A stretch of DNA of 64,000 nucleotides, taken from NCBI RefSeq assembly GCF_018607995.1, contig NZ_JABBAL010000023.1:346513-410512 (forward strand). The letters are read 5' to 3'. The position numbers were made by a program, and so were the translations under genes. The first letter of the stretch is position 1, and the number at the start of each line of letters is the position of its first letter. The notes under the pieces are model-generated. The model did no database searches. It was not told the origin of the DNA and worked only from the letters and a program-made list of their open reading frames with translations. Shown one piece after another: positions 17,561 through 26,871 of the stretch. This DNA comes from Planktotalea sp. GTDB lineage: Bacteria > Pseudomonadota > Alphaproteobacteria > Rhodobacterales > Rhodobacteraceae.

Positions 17561-17989
17561 GTGAACAAGCATATTAACCTTATTAAACTGAGCGTCGGCA
17601 CAGAATCAGTTGAAAGATTGGACGCGTGGCAGCAAATGCGCGCGGCTGCGAATGACGGTTTGAACCGTCACGTCACCCGCATGTGGCCCAAGCGCGCGCT
17701 TGAAATCATGCGAGGTGGTTCGATCTATTGGGTAATCAAGGGTGTAATCCAAGCACGCCAACAAATTTTGCGGTTTGATGAAGTGATCAGCGACGATGGC
17801 ATTCGTCGCTGCGCAATTGTTATGAAACCCGGCCTCATTCGCACGCAACATGCGCTTAAGCGCCCCTTTCAAGGCTGGCGGTATCTCAAGCCTGAAGATG
17901 CTCCCGCGGATCTTCCAGAAGACCGCATGCACGAAGAGCCAATGCCCGCCGAACTTAGTGCAGCACTTGCCGAAATTGGGGTCAGGTGA
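17561..17989 (+). CDS. DUF1489 family protein
   Basis: A 142-residue protein beginning with GTG at 17561 (NKHINLIKLSVGTESVERLDAWQ), the characteristic N-terminus of DUF1489. AAAGGTGGG lies 9-15 bases upstream. Further conserved stretches include HVTRMWPKRALEIMRGGSIYWVIKG and a basic GWRYLKPEDAPADL near the C-terminus. The family is found in alphaproteobacteria and has no established function. Divergent from nrdJ and overlapping by 8 bases the end of hisG on the other strand. Confidence 0.85.
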   Translation: MNKHINLIKLSVGTESVERLDAWQQMRAAANDGLNRHVTRMWPKRALEIMRGGSIYWVIKGVIQARQQILRFDEVISDDGIRRCAIVMKPGLIRTQHALKRPFQGWRYLKPEDAPADLPEDRMHEEPMPAELSAALAEIGVR

Positions 17990-18677
17990 GCTTTAAGGTG
18001 GTTAACAATTCCGCCAAGTTCTTACGCTCAGCGTCACTGAGGTTAACATTTAGAGCTTTGAACAATGTCGCTTGAGAACGTAAAGCAGGGCCGTCGTCAA
18101 GCAACCTCAAATGGTTCGCACGCAAAGTTTCGCCTGTGGATGTAATATCCGCCACCGCCTCTGCCGTTTCGTTCTTCACAGTTCCTTCAGTCGCGCCCTG
18201 ACTATCCACCAATTGGTAATCCGCAACTCCATTTTGGCGCAAATACTCACGGATCAAACGGTGATATTTCGTAGCAATTCTCAATCTAAAGTTGTTTGTC
18301 GCGCGAAACTTCGCAGCGGCAGCGTCAAGATCATCCAGCGTACGTACATCAACCCAAAAGTCTGGCACAGCGATGATCAGATCCGCATGACCGAAGCCCA
18401 AAAGCGCTAGCTCTTCGACCCTTTGCTCCCAATTGCTGAGCTTTTCGCGGATCAAATCCGTGCCCGTCACTCCCAAAAGAATGCGCCCTGCCGCCAGTTC
18501 ACGAGGGATTTCACCCGCGGACAGCAGCACCAATTCGACACCGTCTACTCCGCGCACGGCACCCGCATATTCGCGATCCGATCCTGTGCGCGACAATTCA
18601 ACACCGCGTTCGCCAAACCACTCAAACGTTTTTTCCATCAAACGGCCTTTGGACGGCACCCCAAGCTTGATCGTCAT
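17982..18677 (-). CDS. hisG: ATP phosphoribosyltransferase, short form catalytic subunit
   Basis: First committed step of histidine biosynthesis. At 231 residues it is the short form that lacks the C-terminal regulatory domain and needs HisZ as partner; hisZ is immediately upstream with an ATGA overlap, which fits. Landmarks are LGVPSKGRLMEKTFEWF, GVTGTDLIRE, and the PRPP-binding region corresponding to LVDSQGATEGTVKNE. The hisS-hisZ-hisG order on the minus strand suggests one transcript. Confidence 0.95.
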   Translation of the reverse strand: MTIKLGVPSKGRLMEKTFEWFGERGVELSRTGSDREYAGAVRGVDGVELVLLSAGEIPRELAAGRILLGVTGTDLIREKLSNWEQRVEELALLGFGHADLIIAVPDFWVDVRTLDDLDAAAAKFRATNNFRLRIATKYHRLIREYLRQNGVADYQLVDSQGATEGTVKNETAEAVADITSTGETLRANHLRLLDDGPALRSQATLFKALNVNLSDAERKNLAELLTTLKLT

Positions 18678-19738
18678 GCTGCGCCCACCAAGTCCAAAAG
18701 TAGATCAGGACGAATGACGCCGCCCACCGCTGGAATTTCAGCGCCTTGGCCCAGTTGCTTGGTCAGCGCATCATAGCGTCCACCGGTCGCGATAGGCGGT
18801 AGATCTGTTCGTGTTTCTGCGTAAAAGCCAAAGACAAAGCCGTCGTAATATTCCATCAAGCTACGACCATAGCTCGTCGCGAACTCGATTTTCTCGACAT
18901 CAACTCCGCGTGTCTTCAACGCGATCATTCGCGACCTCAAACGTTCAACCGCAGGTCCAATCGCTGGCATCTCAACCGCGAGACCCCTCAATTGCGGCAC
19001 CGCCAAAGGAAGCATCGCGCGGACGTTCAAAAGCGCATCCAACAAGTCTACAACAGCCTTGGGGATCGGAGTAATTTGCGCGTCTACGCGAAGCTCATCC
19101 AATCGGTCCTGCACATCAGATGTACGACGCAAACCAATCTCTGGACCCGCATTTTCAAACGGATTTTCCAAAGCCAAAGCTTCGCGCGCAACACTTGGTG
19201 TCGAATACTGTTCGAGCAATGAGCGAAACTTCTGTGGCCGCCAGATGTGACGCAGCAAAGCTCCCTTGCGTGCTTCAGATGTTTCAAGCGCTGACACAGC
19301 GGCGACTAAAATCCCTATGTCACCCGTAGCAGCCTTCACTGGGGCCGCGCTCAAAGCCTGCGCGATCAATGCAAATACTTCGGCATCGGCAGAAATCGGT
19401 TCTGCGCGGTCAAACACCTCATAGCCGACTTGCGTGTATTCGTTCGGGCGGCTCTCATCATCGTCTTGGCGACGAAACACGGTGCCCGCATATGTGTAGC
19501 GCGCGGGATCTGCCCCCGCTTCCATATGCATCTGCACGACAGGAACCGTGAAATCAGGTCGCAACATTTGCTCCCCGCGGAGCGCGTCGGATGTGATGTA
19601 GGCCCGCCCGCGAATATCCTCGCCGTAGAGGTCAAGCAACGTACCCGCTGGCTGCAAGATCGAGGTCTCAACAGGTAAAGCGCCAAGCTGTTCGAAATGC
19701 GCGCGTAACTGCGTCGCAAGAGTACTAACGCGAGTCAT
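18674..19738 (-). CDS. hisZ: ATP phosphoribosyltransferase regulatory subunit
   Basis: A paralogue of histidyl-tRNA synthetase catalytic domain without aminoacylation function; it assembles with short HisG and provides histidine feedback regulation. 354 residues from the ATG at 19738. Landmarks are LLDLYGEDIRGRAYITSD, a motif-2-like YTYAGTVFRRQDDDESRPNEYTQVG region (given in part), and a C-terminal GGRYDALTKQLG like that of HisS. The start at 19738 is chosen because it overlaps the hisS stop (TAATG); a longer reading would add 28 non-homologous residues. Confidence 0.93.
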   Translation of the reverse strand: MTRVSTLATQLRAHFEQLGALPVETSILQPAGTLLDLYGEDIRGRAYITSDALRGEQMLRPDFTVPVVQMHMEAGADPARYTYAGTVFRRQDDDESRPNEYTQVGYEVFDRAEPISADAEVFALIAQALSAAPVKAATGDIGILVAAVSALETSEARKGALLRHIWRPQKFRSLLEQYSTPSVAREALALENPFENAGPEIGLRRTSDVQDRLDELRVDAQITPIPKAVVDLLDALLNVRAMLPLAVPQLRGLAVEMPAIGPAVERLRSRMIALKTRGVDVEKIEFATSYGRSLMEYYDGFVFGFYAETRTDLPPIATGGRYDALTKQLGQGAEIPAVGGVIRPDLLLDLVGAA

Positions 19739-21222
19739 TATTCTTGGCTTTCCAGAATTTCGCGCACCTTCGCAACCAAATCGCCGCGCGGCACTTCGTA
19801 TTGACCGGGGCGATCTTTCCATTCTTCCAGCGTCGCGCTTTCGGCAATCTTGGCCCCAAGGATCAGATCTTTGATTTGAATGACGCCCTTTTCTTTCTCA
19901 TCACCACCCTCAATGATCGCGATGGGCGAATTGCGTTTATCCGCGTACTTGAGTTGGTTGCCGAAATTCTTGGGATTACCAAGGTACACTTCGGCGCGGA
20001 TACCAACCTTTCGCAGCTCGGACACCATGCGTTGATAATCCGCCATACGCGCCTTATCCATGACAGTGACCACCACAGGACCCACCGCGTGACTCTCAAC
20101 GTGACCCTTCATGCGAAGGGCGGCGAGCAAGCGATCAACGCCGATGGACACGCCCGTTGCGGGGACTTTCTGGCCGGTGAAACGCTTCACCAGATCATCA
20201 TAGCGACCGCCACCTGCAACAGAACCGAAGTTGCGCGGACGCCCTTTTTCGTCCTGAATTTCGAAAGTGAGTTCGGCTTCAAACACGGGGCCAGTGTAGT
20301 AGCCAAGGCCACGCACGACTGACGGATCAATCTCGATCCGGTCAGGGCCGTAACCCTGTGCCTCCAACAACTCTGCGATTGTTAGCAATTCGTTAACACC
20401 CTCTTCGCCAACTTTGGAGCCGGCAACCAATTCGCTGAGACGTGCCGCTGTAGCTGCGCCGCTATCGCGTTTGGCGGACATGAAGCCCATGACGATGTCA
20501 GCTTGCGCATCGCTAAGCCCAGCACCTTTGGTGTAATCGCCACTTTCGTCTTTGCGACCCTCGCCCAGCAGCGCGCGCACGCCGTTTTCGCCGAGGCGAT
20601 CGAGCTTATCAATCGCGCGTAAGACAATGCCGCGTTCGTCCGCTTTATCATCACCCGCAATGCCGCAGACTTCCATGACGCCGTTCAAAACCTTGCGGTT
20701 GTTGACGCGCACAATGTAGTCGCCACGCTCGATCCCGACGACTTCCAACGTGTCGCTTAGCATCGCGCAGATTTCGGCATCCGCCGCAACAGAGCCAGCC
20801 CCGACCGTGTCCGCATCGCATTGATAAAACTGACGATACCGCCCCGGACCCGGCTTTTCATTGCGCCACACAGGACCCATCGCATAGCGGCGATAGGGCG
20901 TCGGCAATTCATTGCGGTTCTGCGCATAAACACGCGCCAAAGGGGCGGTCAGATCGTAGCGCAAGGCGAGCCAATCTGCTGTCTCATACTCTTGCCACGC
21001 GAACACTCCTTCATTCGGGCGATCTACGTCGGGCAGGAACTTGCCCAACGCCTCGACCGTCTCGACAGCGGAACTTTCCAAAGCATCAAACCCATAGCGA
21101 TGATACACACCCGCGATCTTTTGCAGCATCTCTGCGCGCTCGGTCACTTCCGCGCCGAAGTAGTCGCGAAATCCTTTCGGCGCTTGCGCCTTGGGACGGG
21201 GGGCTTTTTTCACTTTGGCCAT
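19738..21222 (-). CDS. hisS: Histidyl-tRNA synthetase
   Basis: Class II aminoacyl-tRNA synthetase charging tRNA-His. 494 residues from the ATG at 21222 ([23 protein letters not shown]). Motif 2 is [25 protein letters not shown], seen in part; the histidine-specific motif [13 protein letters not shown] and the catalytic [12 protein letters not shown] are intact; the C-terminal anticodon domain ends near [14 protein letters not shown] Shine-Dalgarno-like GAAAGAG precedes the chosen start; another start five codons upstream is possible. First gene of the his cluster here. Confidence 0.95.
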   Translation of the reverse strand: MAKVKKAPRPKAQAPKGFRDYFGAEVTERAEMLQKIAGVYHRYGFDALESSAVETVEALGKFLPDVDRPNEGVFAWQEYETADWLALRYDLTAPLARVYAQNRNELPTPYRRYAMGPVWRNEKPGPGRYRQFYQCDADTVGAGSVAADAEICAMLSDTLEVVGIERGDYIVRVNNRKVLNGVMEVCGIAGDDKADERGIVLRAIDKLDRLGENGVRALLGEGRKDESGDYTKGAGLSDAQADIVMGFMSAKRDSGAATAARLSELVAGSKVGEEGVNELLTIAELLEAQGYGPDRIEIDPSVVRGLGYYTGPVFEAELTFEIQDEKGRPRNFGSVAGGGRYDDLVKRFTGQKVPATGVSIGVDRLLAALRMKGHVESHAVGPVVVTVMDKARMADYQRMVSELRKVGIRAEVYLGNPKNFGNQLKYADKRNSPIAIIEGGDEKEKGVIQIKDLILGAKIAESATLEEWKDRPGQYEVPRGDLVAKVREILESQE

Positions 21223-21330
21223 GGGTCTCTTTCTCACTGGCTAGATGTCTGCCCTTTACCTTCCAAGGTCACAGGGGGCAACAGGTACGCGCGAATTGCG
21301 CAGCGCGCTGCGCCGTGTTAGCCGCACCCT

Positions 21331-21540
21331 ATGAGTGAGATCCGTATCCAAGCCCTTGAAGAAAAGGCAGCCGAGTTGTTGAAAACAACCGATGAGTTGT
21401 CCGATGTGATTGCGCGTCAAGAACGCGAGATCGCAGTGTTGATGCACCGCGTTCAAATGCTGATGCAGCGTGAAGGGGAGCGTGACAGTCAGGGTGGCGG
21501 CGGCATTGTGCTCGGTGACGAACGGCCTCCGCATTACTAG
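21331..21540 (+). CDS. slyX: SlyX family protein
   Basis: A 69-residue coiled-coil protein of the SlyX family: IQALEEKAAELLKTTDELS then VIARQEREIAVLMHRVQML, with the family's proline-rich end (ERPPHY). Function unknown in all bacteria where it occurs. It is divergent from hisS across about 108 bases and converges on the lipoprotein gene. Confidence 0.85.
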   Translation: MSEIRIQALEEKAAELLKTTDELSDVIARQEREIAVLMHRVQMLMQREGERDSQGGGGIVLGDERPPHY

Positions 21541-21550
21541 GGTCAGGGCC

Positions 21551-22714
21551 CTAGGTCTTTATTTTAACTTTTGCGATCTGCTGCAACGACCCAACCGTCG
21601 TGGAGCAAGATATTCGACCAGCTCGCGTTGCTGCCAATGCGGTCATAAGTCGAAATGAACAAAGTGTTTTTTTCACCTTGTTGATCTTTGCACCACAGGC
21701 TTTGTTTTTACCAACACCACATACGGAGCGTTTGATCCCCTCATACGCCTGGTCTGTCAGACTGTAGGGTTGCGCTTTGCTTAGCAGACCATAGCGCAAT
21801 TGTTCGTGCATCGTGGGACTGCCAAACAGAGCCAAAGGAGCCGTGAAAGTACGTGCACAATTATCATCAAACCCGGTCACATAGAAGGGGCGCGGCGCGC
21901 TGGAGCCGGGATTATTGTCTATCAGCTTATAGCCGCGACCACGCGCGGGAAATTTTTCAACCTGTTTACCAAGGCGTCCACCGAGCAGGTCACACACACG
22001 TGCCACAGCACCCGAGGGGAGCCGCGTTCCAAAAGCCACGATCTCAGAGTTAGGGCCTTTGTGCTTGCGGTTATTTTTGCGAAGCGGGGTCGAAAGCGGA
22101 TCTGCCGATCTAGGCGCGATAACCGCGCCAAGAGACGCGGTTTGCACGACCGGCTCCGCAGGAGCTGCTTTGTCGCTGGCACGCGCGCCTGCCAAAAGGC
22201 CGAACAATCCACGACGTGGTTTTTCGACAGCCTCTGGCACGGCCTCGGTGATTACTGCTTGATTTTCAGGCGCTGCAGCAAGCGCCGTTTCCACGTTGTC
22301 GTCGAGGATTTGGGCGGTCGCTCTTTCTGGCGCTGCCAATGTGGCCACATCGACAGCCGGTTGATTTTCTTCTTTCGCGCGTAAAAACCCGAACAGCCCA
22401 CGTAGTTTTGGTTCGGCAAAAGCGACAACTGTCGTGGTTTTTAGTGCTACGCTTGCCGTCGTATCTACACCAAACGCAGCGCTTACCGCTGCGTCGGTCT
22501 CTGATAGGGTCGCAGGTTCAGGCTTTGGATCACGGTTGAACAGGCCGGAAAACAGCCCGCCTTGCGTTGTGCTCTCAGTGGGATCAGGCAAGGCCGCGAC
22601 GCTTTGTGTGTCGTCTGCAAGCTCGACCGACGAGAGTTTATCCACTTTCGCGAGCGGGCCGCCACAGGCCGTCAAAAGACTACACGCTGTTACAAGAGTA
22701 ATAAACTTCTTCAA
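21551..22714 (-). CDS. Lipoprotein of unknown function; 3' end appears frameshifted
   Basis: 387 codons as read. The N-terminus is a lipoprotein signal with lipobox LTAC (about residues 14-17). A low-complexity Ala/Pro/Glu-rich region follows, with two RGLFG repeats (about 105-109 and 167-171). The C-terminal domain has KGPNSEIVAFGTRLPSGAVA, FYVTGFDDNCARTFTAPL and SVCGVGKNKACG. The last 30 or so codons look wrong: shifting frame at the T7 tract (21667-21673) restores NTLFISTYDRIGSNASWSNI and a hydrophobic end with stop at 21564-21566, which reads like a true C-terminus. I recall the family in Rhodobacteraceae, sometimes misannotated as galactarate dehydratase. Pseudogene, slippage site or sequencing error are all possible. 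Confidence 0.7.
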   Translation of the reverse strand: MKKFITLVTACSLLTACGGPLAKVDKLSSVELADDTQSVAALPDPTESTTQGGLFSGLFNRDPKPEPATLSETDAAVSAAFGVDTTASVALKTTTVVAFAEPKLRGLFGFLRAKEENQPAVDVATLAAPERATAQILDDNVETALAAAPENQAVITEAVPEAVEKPRRGLFGLLAGARASDKAAPAEPVVQTASLGAVIAPRSADPLSTPLRKNNRKHKGPNSEIVAFGTRLPSGAVARVCDLLGGRLGKQVEKFPARGRGYKLIDNNPGSSAPRPFYVTGFDDNCARTFTAPLALFGSPTMHEQLRYGLLSKAQPYSLTDQAYEGIKRSVCGVGKNKACGAKINKVKKTLCSFRLMTALAATRAGRISCSTTVGSLQQIAKVKIKT

Positions 22715-22868
22715 CCGTCAATCCACGCCTAGAAACAGCAAAATATTTAGCGGCATTTCTAGAGAAATTCTTAAGCTTCGTAAACGAAAGCCTGCCCAAG
22801 TGGCAGAGCTTTGCTTGAAAGCACCTCCTGGCCGCTATTTAGTACCACAAATCACTCGGAGAGCACGC

Positions 22869-23525
22869 ATGATCCTCAACGCGCAAGACATCCATAAGGG
22901 ATATGGGACCGCTGATCTGCAGACGGATGTACTACGCGGGGTGTGTTTAGCGCTGGAAGCTGGCCAAAGCCTTGCACTAATGGGGGAATCCGGCTCGGGC
23001 AAAAGCACGCTCTTGCATCTAATCGCAGGCCTAGACGTCCCGGATCACGGTGAGATTGCGGTCAACAATCAGATCATGTCAAACCCCAGCGACACGAAGC
23101 GTGCAGAGTTACGGCGACAGCTTGTCGGGATTATTTTCCAACAGTTCAACCTGATCCCAAGCCTTCGAATAGATGCTAATATCTCGTTTCAAGCGCATCT
23201 CTCAGGGCGTTATGATGCAGATTGGTGCGCAAAACTTGCCACTCGCATGGGGTTGAGCGCGCATTTGGAGAAATATCCCGAAGCCCTGTCAGGCGGCCAA
23301 CAACAACGCATCGCTATTGCGCGTGCCCTCGCGGCGAAGCCTGCGTTAATTTTGGCGGATGAACCTACGGGAAACCTTGATGAAGAAACCGCGCAAACAG
23401 TTTTGACGCTGTTGCTCGAGATAACCCGCGAGACGAACACGGCCCTATTGATGGTCACCCATTCAGCCACCCATGCAAGCGCGCTGGATCGACAATTGAC
23501 CCTGCGAAGTGGCAAAATCGCGTGA
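22869..23525 (+). CDS. ABC transporter ATP-binding protein (YbbA/LolD-like)
   Basis: A 218-residue ATPase: Walker [10 protein letters not shown] (about residues 38-46), Q-loop FQQFNLIP, signature [15 protein letters not shown], Walker B LILADEPTGNLD, and a switch histidine in MVTHS. The EPTGNLD end and the size place it in the MacB/LolD/YbbA group that works with FtsX-type permeases. The start at 22869 was chosen because upstream in-frame sequence overlaps the lipoprotein gene antisense and is not conserved. Its TGA overlaps the permease start, so the two are translationally coupled. The substrate is unknown. Confidence 0.9.
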   Translation: MILNAQDIHKGYGTADLQTDVLRGVCLALEAGQSLALMGESGSGKSTLLHLIAGLDVPDHGEIAVNNQIMSNPSDTKRAELRRQLVGIIFQQFNLIPSLRIDANISFQAHLSGRYDADWCAKLATRMGLSAHLEKYPEALSGGQQQRIAIARALAAKPALILADEPTGNLDEETAQTVLTLLLEITRETNTALLMVTHSATHASALDRQLTLRSGKIA

Positions 23526-25927
23526 CGCAAGCGGGCACAGCCCTGCGTGCGCTATTGTCTCATTGGCGGCACGCGCCCTTGCAACTGTTTACGTTGCTTA
23601 TGGGATTGGCCTTGGCCACAGCGCTTTGGTCCGGTGTTCAGGCAATCAATTCGGAAGCCCGTGCAAGTTACGGCGCTGCAGCGGCACAAGTCGCACAGGG
23701 CCAGTCTGACCAGATCGTCGCCCGCGCGGATGAGAATATGAGTGTCGCGGATTATGTCGCTTTGCGCCGATTAGGCTGGCTGGTGACACCACAGATCGAA
23801 CACAGGCTGGAATTGGATGGTGAGACGGTGCGACTGCTTGGTGTAGAGCCACTCACTACGCCGAACCTGCCTGGATTTTTTGACATACAAACCTTGCCGA
23901 TGGATCAATTCTTCTCACAATCGGGGTTCGCGTTGGTGTCTGAAGACAGTACCAAAGTGATCGAGGCGCTTGGCTGGGGATTCAAGATTGCACCCAATCT
24001 TGCCGCAGGCACCGCCATTGCGGACATCGGTTCCGTCGCAATGCTTGCAGAAGGTGGCGACACATTGGATCGGCTGATTGTGCTGGGAAACAACGCGCAA
24101 GACCCAGGCATACTGGAAGACGTCACACCGCATTTACAATATGTGAACGCACCTTCCGGCAACGATGATATCGCAAGGTTGACTGACAGCTTCCACATGA
24201 ACCTTACCGCATTTGGCCTTTTGTCATTTGCGGTCGGACTGTTCATCGTCTACGGCGCTATCGGCCTCGCCTTCGAGCAACGCCGCACCATGTTTCGCAC
24301 GCTTCGCGCATTGGGTGTGTCGCTGCGCCTCCTCATCACGCTCCTCGCCGCAGAACTGTTGATCTTCGCCACACTCGCGGGTGTCTTTGGGATCATGCTA
24401 GGCTACCTCATCGCCGCCACTCTTTTGCCGGACGTTGCAGCCACCCTGCGCGGGCTTTACGGCGCGGAGGTCGCTGGCACATTACAGATCCGCGCATCGT
24501 GGTGGATGTCGGGGCTTAGCATGGCCATCGGGGGGACGTTGATCGCCAGCATCGGTACATTCTTGCGCCTCGCGCGCTTGCCCTTGATGGAGGCGGGCAC
24601 ACCGCAGGCATGGGCGCAGGCCTCGCGGAAAGTCATGATCTATTTGGGTTTATTGGGATGCATCTTGCTGGGGGGTGCCGCTGTTCTAACCACACGTGCC
24701 TCGAGCCTCGTGCAGGGATTTGTGCTTTTGGGATGTTTGCTGATAGGGGCCGCATTCTTGCTGCCGCTGATATTGGATCGCTGCTTGGCCTTGCTCGAGC
24801 GTGCCACAAAACGAGCCCTGCCCCAGTGGTTTTGGGCAGACTCACGCAGTCAAGTGCCGGGTTTGTCAATGGCGCTTATGGCGCTTTTGCTCGCCATTGC
24901 TACAAATGTTGGGGTCAACACGATGGTGTCGAGCTTTCGTTTGACCTTTACCGGATGGCTTGATCAACGGCTCGTGTCCGAGCTCTATGTAACTTTGGAC
25001 CGTGCTGAGCAGGCCAGCGATATGCGTCGCTTGCTTGCCGATGAAGTGACCACTTTTCTGCCTATAGTGAGTGCGAAGATCGAGCTTGGCGGACAACATG
25101 CCGAGGTTTATGGCGTGACGGATCACAGCACGTACCGCGATCACTGGCCGCTGCTCGAAGCCGCTGATAACGTTTGGGACAGATTGCAAGAGCCGGACAC
25201 CGCGCTGATCAACGAACAGTTTGCGTTGCGGTCCGAACTGGCCGTCAGAGATCGCGTTGAGGGAGCACAGAACCAGACGATCGTTGGCGTGTATTCCGAT
25301 TACGGCAACCCTGCGCCGCAGATGATCATTGGTATGGAGGCGTTCGCAATACTCTATCCTAACATCGAACCCGTGCGCTTTGGATTGCGTATCGCGCCTG
25401 AAAACATTGTGCGCGTCTCAAAGATTTTGCGCGAAGATCTAGGTCTTCCTGCTGACGCGATGGTCAATCAAGCGCGTATCAAAGCGCTCTCGCTCGGAAT
25501 ATTCGAGCAGACGTTTACAGTAACCGGCGCGCTGAACATTCTGACGCTCAGCGTCGCAGGATTTTCCATAATGATGAGCCTTCTGACGCTTGCCCAGATG
25601 CGCCTGCCACAGCTCGCACCAATTTGGGCGTTGGGGGTAACCCGCGCGCAGCTCGGGCGGTTGGAATTGATCCGCTCCGTCGTGTTGGCGGCGGTTGTCA
25701 CTTGCTTGGCCGTGCCCTTGGGGCTTGCGCTATCTTGGGTGTTACTGGCAGTGGTCAATGTTGCGGCCTTCGGGTGGCAATTACCGATGTTCCTGTTCCC
25801 GAAATCCTATCTCGTACTCTCGGCCATTGCTTTACTAGCAGCGATCATTGCAGCCGCTTGGCCCGCGCAACGTCTTGCGCGCATCGCGCCACATCAGTTG
25901 CTGCAAGTCTTCTCGGGCGGACGTTAG
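23522..25927 (+). CDS. FtsX-like ABC transporter permease (YbbP-like)
   Basis: 801 residues, close to E. coli YbbP (804). One N-terminal membrane helix (LFTLLMGLALATALWSG), a periplasmic domain, an FtsX-type bundle around residues 230-430, a second periplasmic domain, and a C-terminal FtsX bundle ending near residue 795. The start is GTG at 23522 within the stop of the ATPase gene. The YbbA-YbbP pair is a type VII ABC system linked in some genomes to lipid or lysophospholipid esterase genes; no such gene is adjacent here, so the substrate is open. Confidence 0.88.
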   Translation: MTQAGTALRALLSHWRHAPLQLFTLLMGLALATALWSGVQAINSEARASYGAAAAQVAQGQSDQIVARADENMSVADYVALRRLGWLVTPQIEHRLELDGETVRLLGVEPLTTPNLPGFFDIQTLPMDQFFSQSGFALVSEDSTKVIEALGWGFKIAPNLAAGTAIADIGSVAMLAEGGDTLDRLIVLGNNAQDPGILEDVTPHLQYVNAPSGNDDIARLTDSFHMNLTAFGLLSFAVGLFIVYGAIGLAFEQRRTMFRTLRALGVSLRLLITLLAAELLIFATLAGVFGIMLGYLIAATLLPDVAATLRGLYGAEVAGTLQIRASWWMSGLSMAIGGTLIASIGTFLRLARLPLMEAGTPQAWAQASRKVMIYLGLLGCILLGGAAVLTTRASSLVQGFVLLGCLLIGAAFLLPLILDRCLALLERATKRALPQWFWADSRSQVPGLSMALMALLLAIATNVGVNTMVSSFRLTFTGWLDQRLVSELYVTLDRAEQASDMRRLLADEVTTFLPIVSAKIELGGQHAEVYGVTDHSTYRDHWPLLEAADNVWDRLQEPDTALINEQFALRSELAVRDRVEGAQNQTIVGVYSDYGNPAPQMIIGMEAFAILYPNIEPVRFGLRIAPENIVRVSKILREDLGLPADAMVNQARIKALSLGIFEQTFTVTGALNILTLSVAGFSIMMSLLTLAQMRLPQLAPIWALGVTRAQLGRLELIRSVVLAAVVTCLAVPLGLALSWVLLAVVNVAAFGWQLPMFLFPKSYLVLSAIALLAAIIAAAWPAQRLARIAPHQLLQVFSGGR

Positions 25928-25929
25928 GA

Positions 25930-26703
25930 CTAACCAAACATGCCACGCCGCAGCAGGTTTAATCCACCGATGATCAAGATCAGCAAGGTCATTTTTCGAA
26001 ACATCGCCTGATCGAATTGATCGGAAATTCTACCGCCAAGCCACATCCCAAGGATCGCTGTTGGCAAAAGCGACATCGACAGCGGCAAAGTCGCACTGTT
26101 CAAAATGCCCGACTTCGTATGACCAATAACCAGCAGCACCGCACCAAGACCGTAGATCACGCCTTGGGCTAACATTTGCTGTTTTTTTTCAGTGCCAATC
26201 ATCGTCAGATACGCGACAGTCGGCGGCCCCCACATCCCAGACACGCCACCAATCAGGCCCGCAAACGCACCGATCCCCACGTCGAGGCCTTTGCTTTGGC
26301 CGTACGCGCCCGGTTTAGGCGCGCGACCAGACAACTGCCAAATTGCGAAACCCGTGATCGCAATACCGATGATCAACAAAAGCGTGCGTGCGGGCAGCAA
26401 AGGCACCAATTGCGCCGCGCCAAACATCATAAATGCACCAACGCCAAGGAACACTTTGAAGCGTTTGATCGTTTGCCATACATCGCGAATACCATAGCGA
26501 AAGATCTGCATCGCGTTGGTCACGAGCGTCGGCAGCAACAGTGCTGCAAGCGCGAGATCGGGCGCGGTGAAGGTGCTGATGCCAGAGAGCAAAATGGTCG
26601 GCATCGCAAAGCCAACAATGCCTTTGATCACACCTGCGAAAAAGGCGATGAAAAGCGTCATGATAAACAAAGGCAGCGTTAGAATCGAAAGAATAGCGTC
26701 CAT
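25930..26703 (-). CDS. Sulfite exporter TauE/SafE family membrane protein
   Basis: 257 residues with about eight membrane helices. Family hallmarks are FFAGVIKGIVGFAMPTIL at the N-terminus and GLIGGVSGMWGPPTVAYL in the middle (the two related repeats typical of TauE/SafE). Such proteins move sulfite, sulfoacetate or other small organic anions across the inner membrane. Converges with the YbbP-like gene (2-base gap) and is divergent from the mcd-like gene across 168 bases, which probably holds both promoters. The substrate cannot be read from sequence. Confidence 0.85.
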   Translation of the reverse strand: MDAILSILTLPLFIMTLFIAFFAGVIKGIVGFAMPTILLSGISTFTAPDLALAALLLPTLVTNAMQIFRYGIRDVWQTIKRFKVFLGVGAFMMFGAAQLVPLLPARTLLLIIGIAITGFAIWQLSGRAPKPGAYGQSKGLDVGIGAFAGLIGGVSGMWGPPTVAYLTMIGTEKKQQMLAQGVIYGLGAVLLVIGHTKSGILNSATLPLSMSLLPTAILGMWLGGRISDQFDQAMFRKMTLLILIIGGLNLLRRGMFG

Positions 26704-26871
26704 AGAAGTGACATATCAGGGCAAGCATGCCACCGCGAGCCCTGGCGTAGCGCGCGGCGCAAGAGGATCAATGCGTAATATAAAAACAATTATCGATCTT
26801 CGTGCGCATTTAAGTTGCGCTGCAATTGCGAAAGGATTATTCCGGGGTAACCGCTTTTCAGGAGATGCCCG

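Noticed and set aside
22434..22868. Upstream extension of the ABC ATPase frame
   Set aside because: Overlaps the lipoprotein gene on the other strand and shows no ABC-type sequence; the true start with SD-like GGAGAG is 22869.
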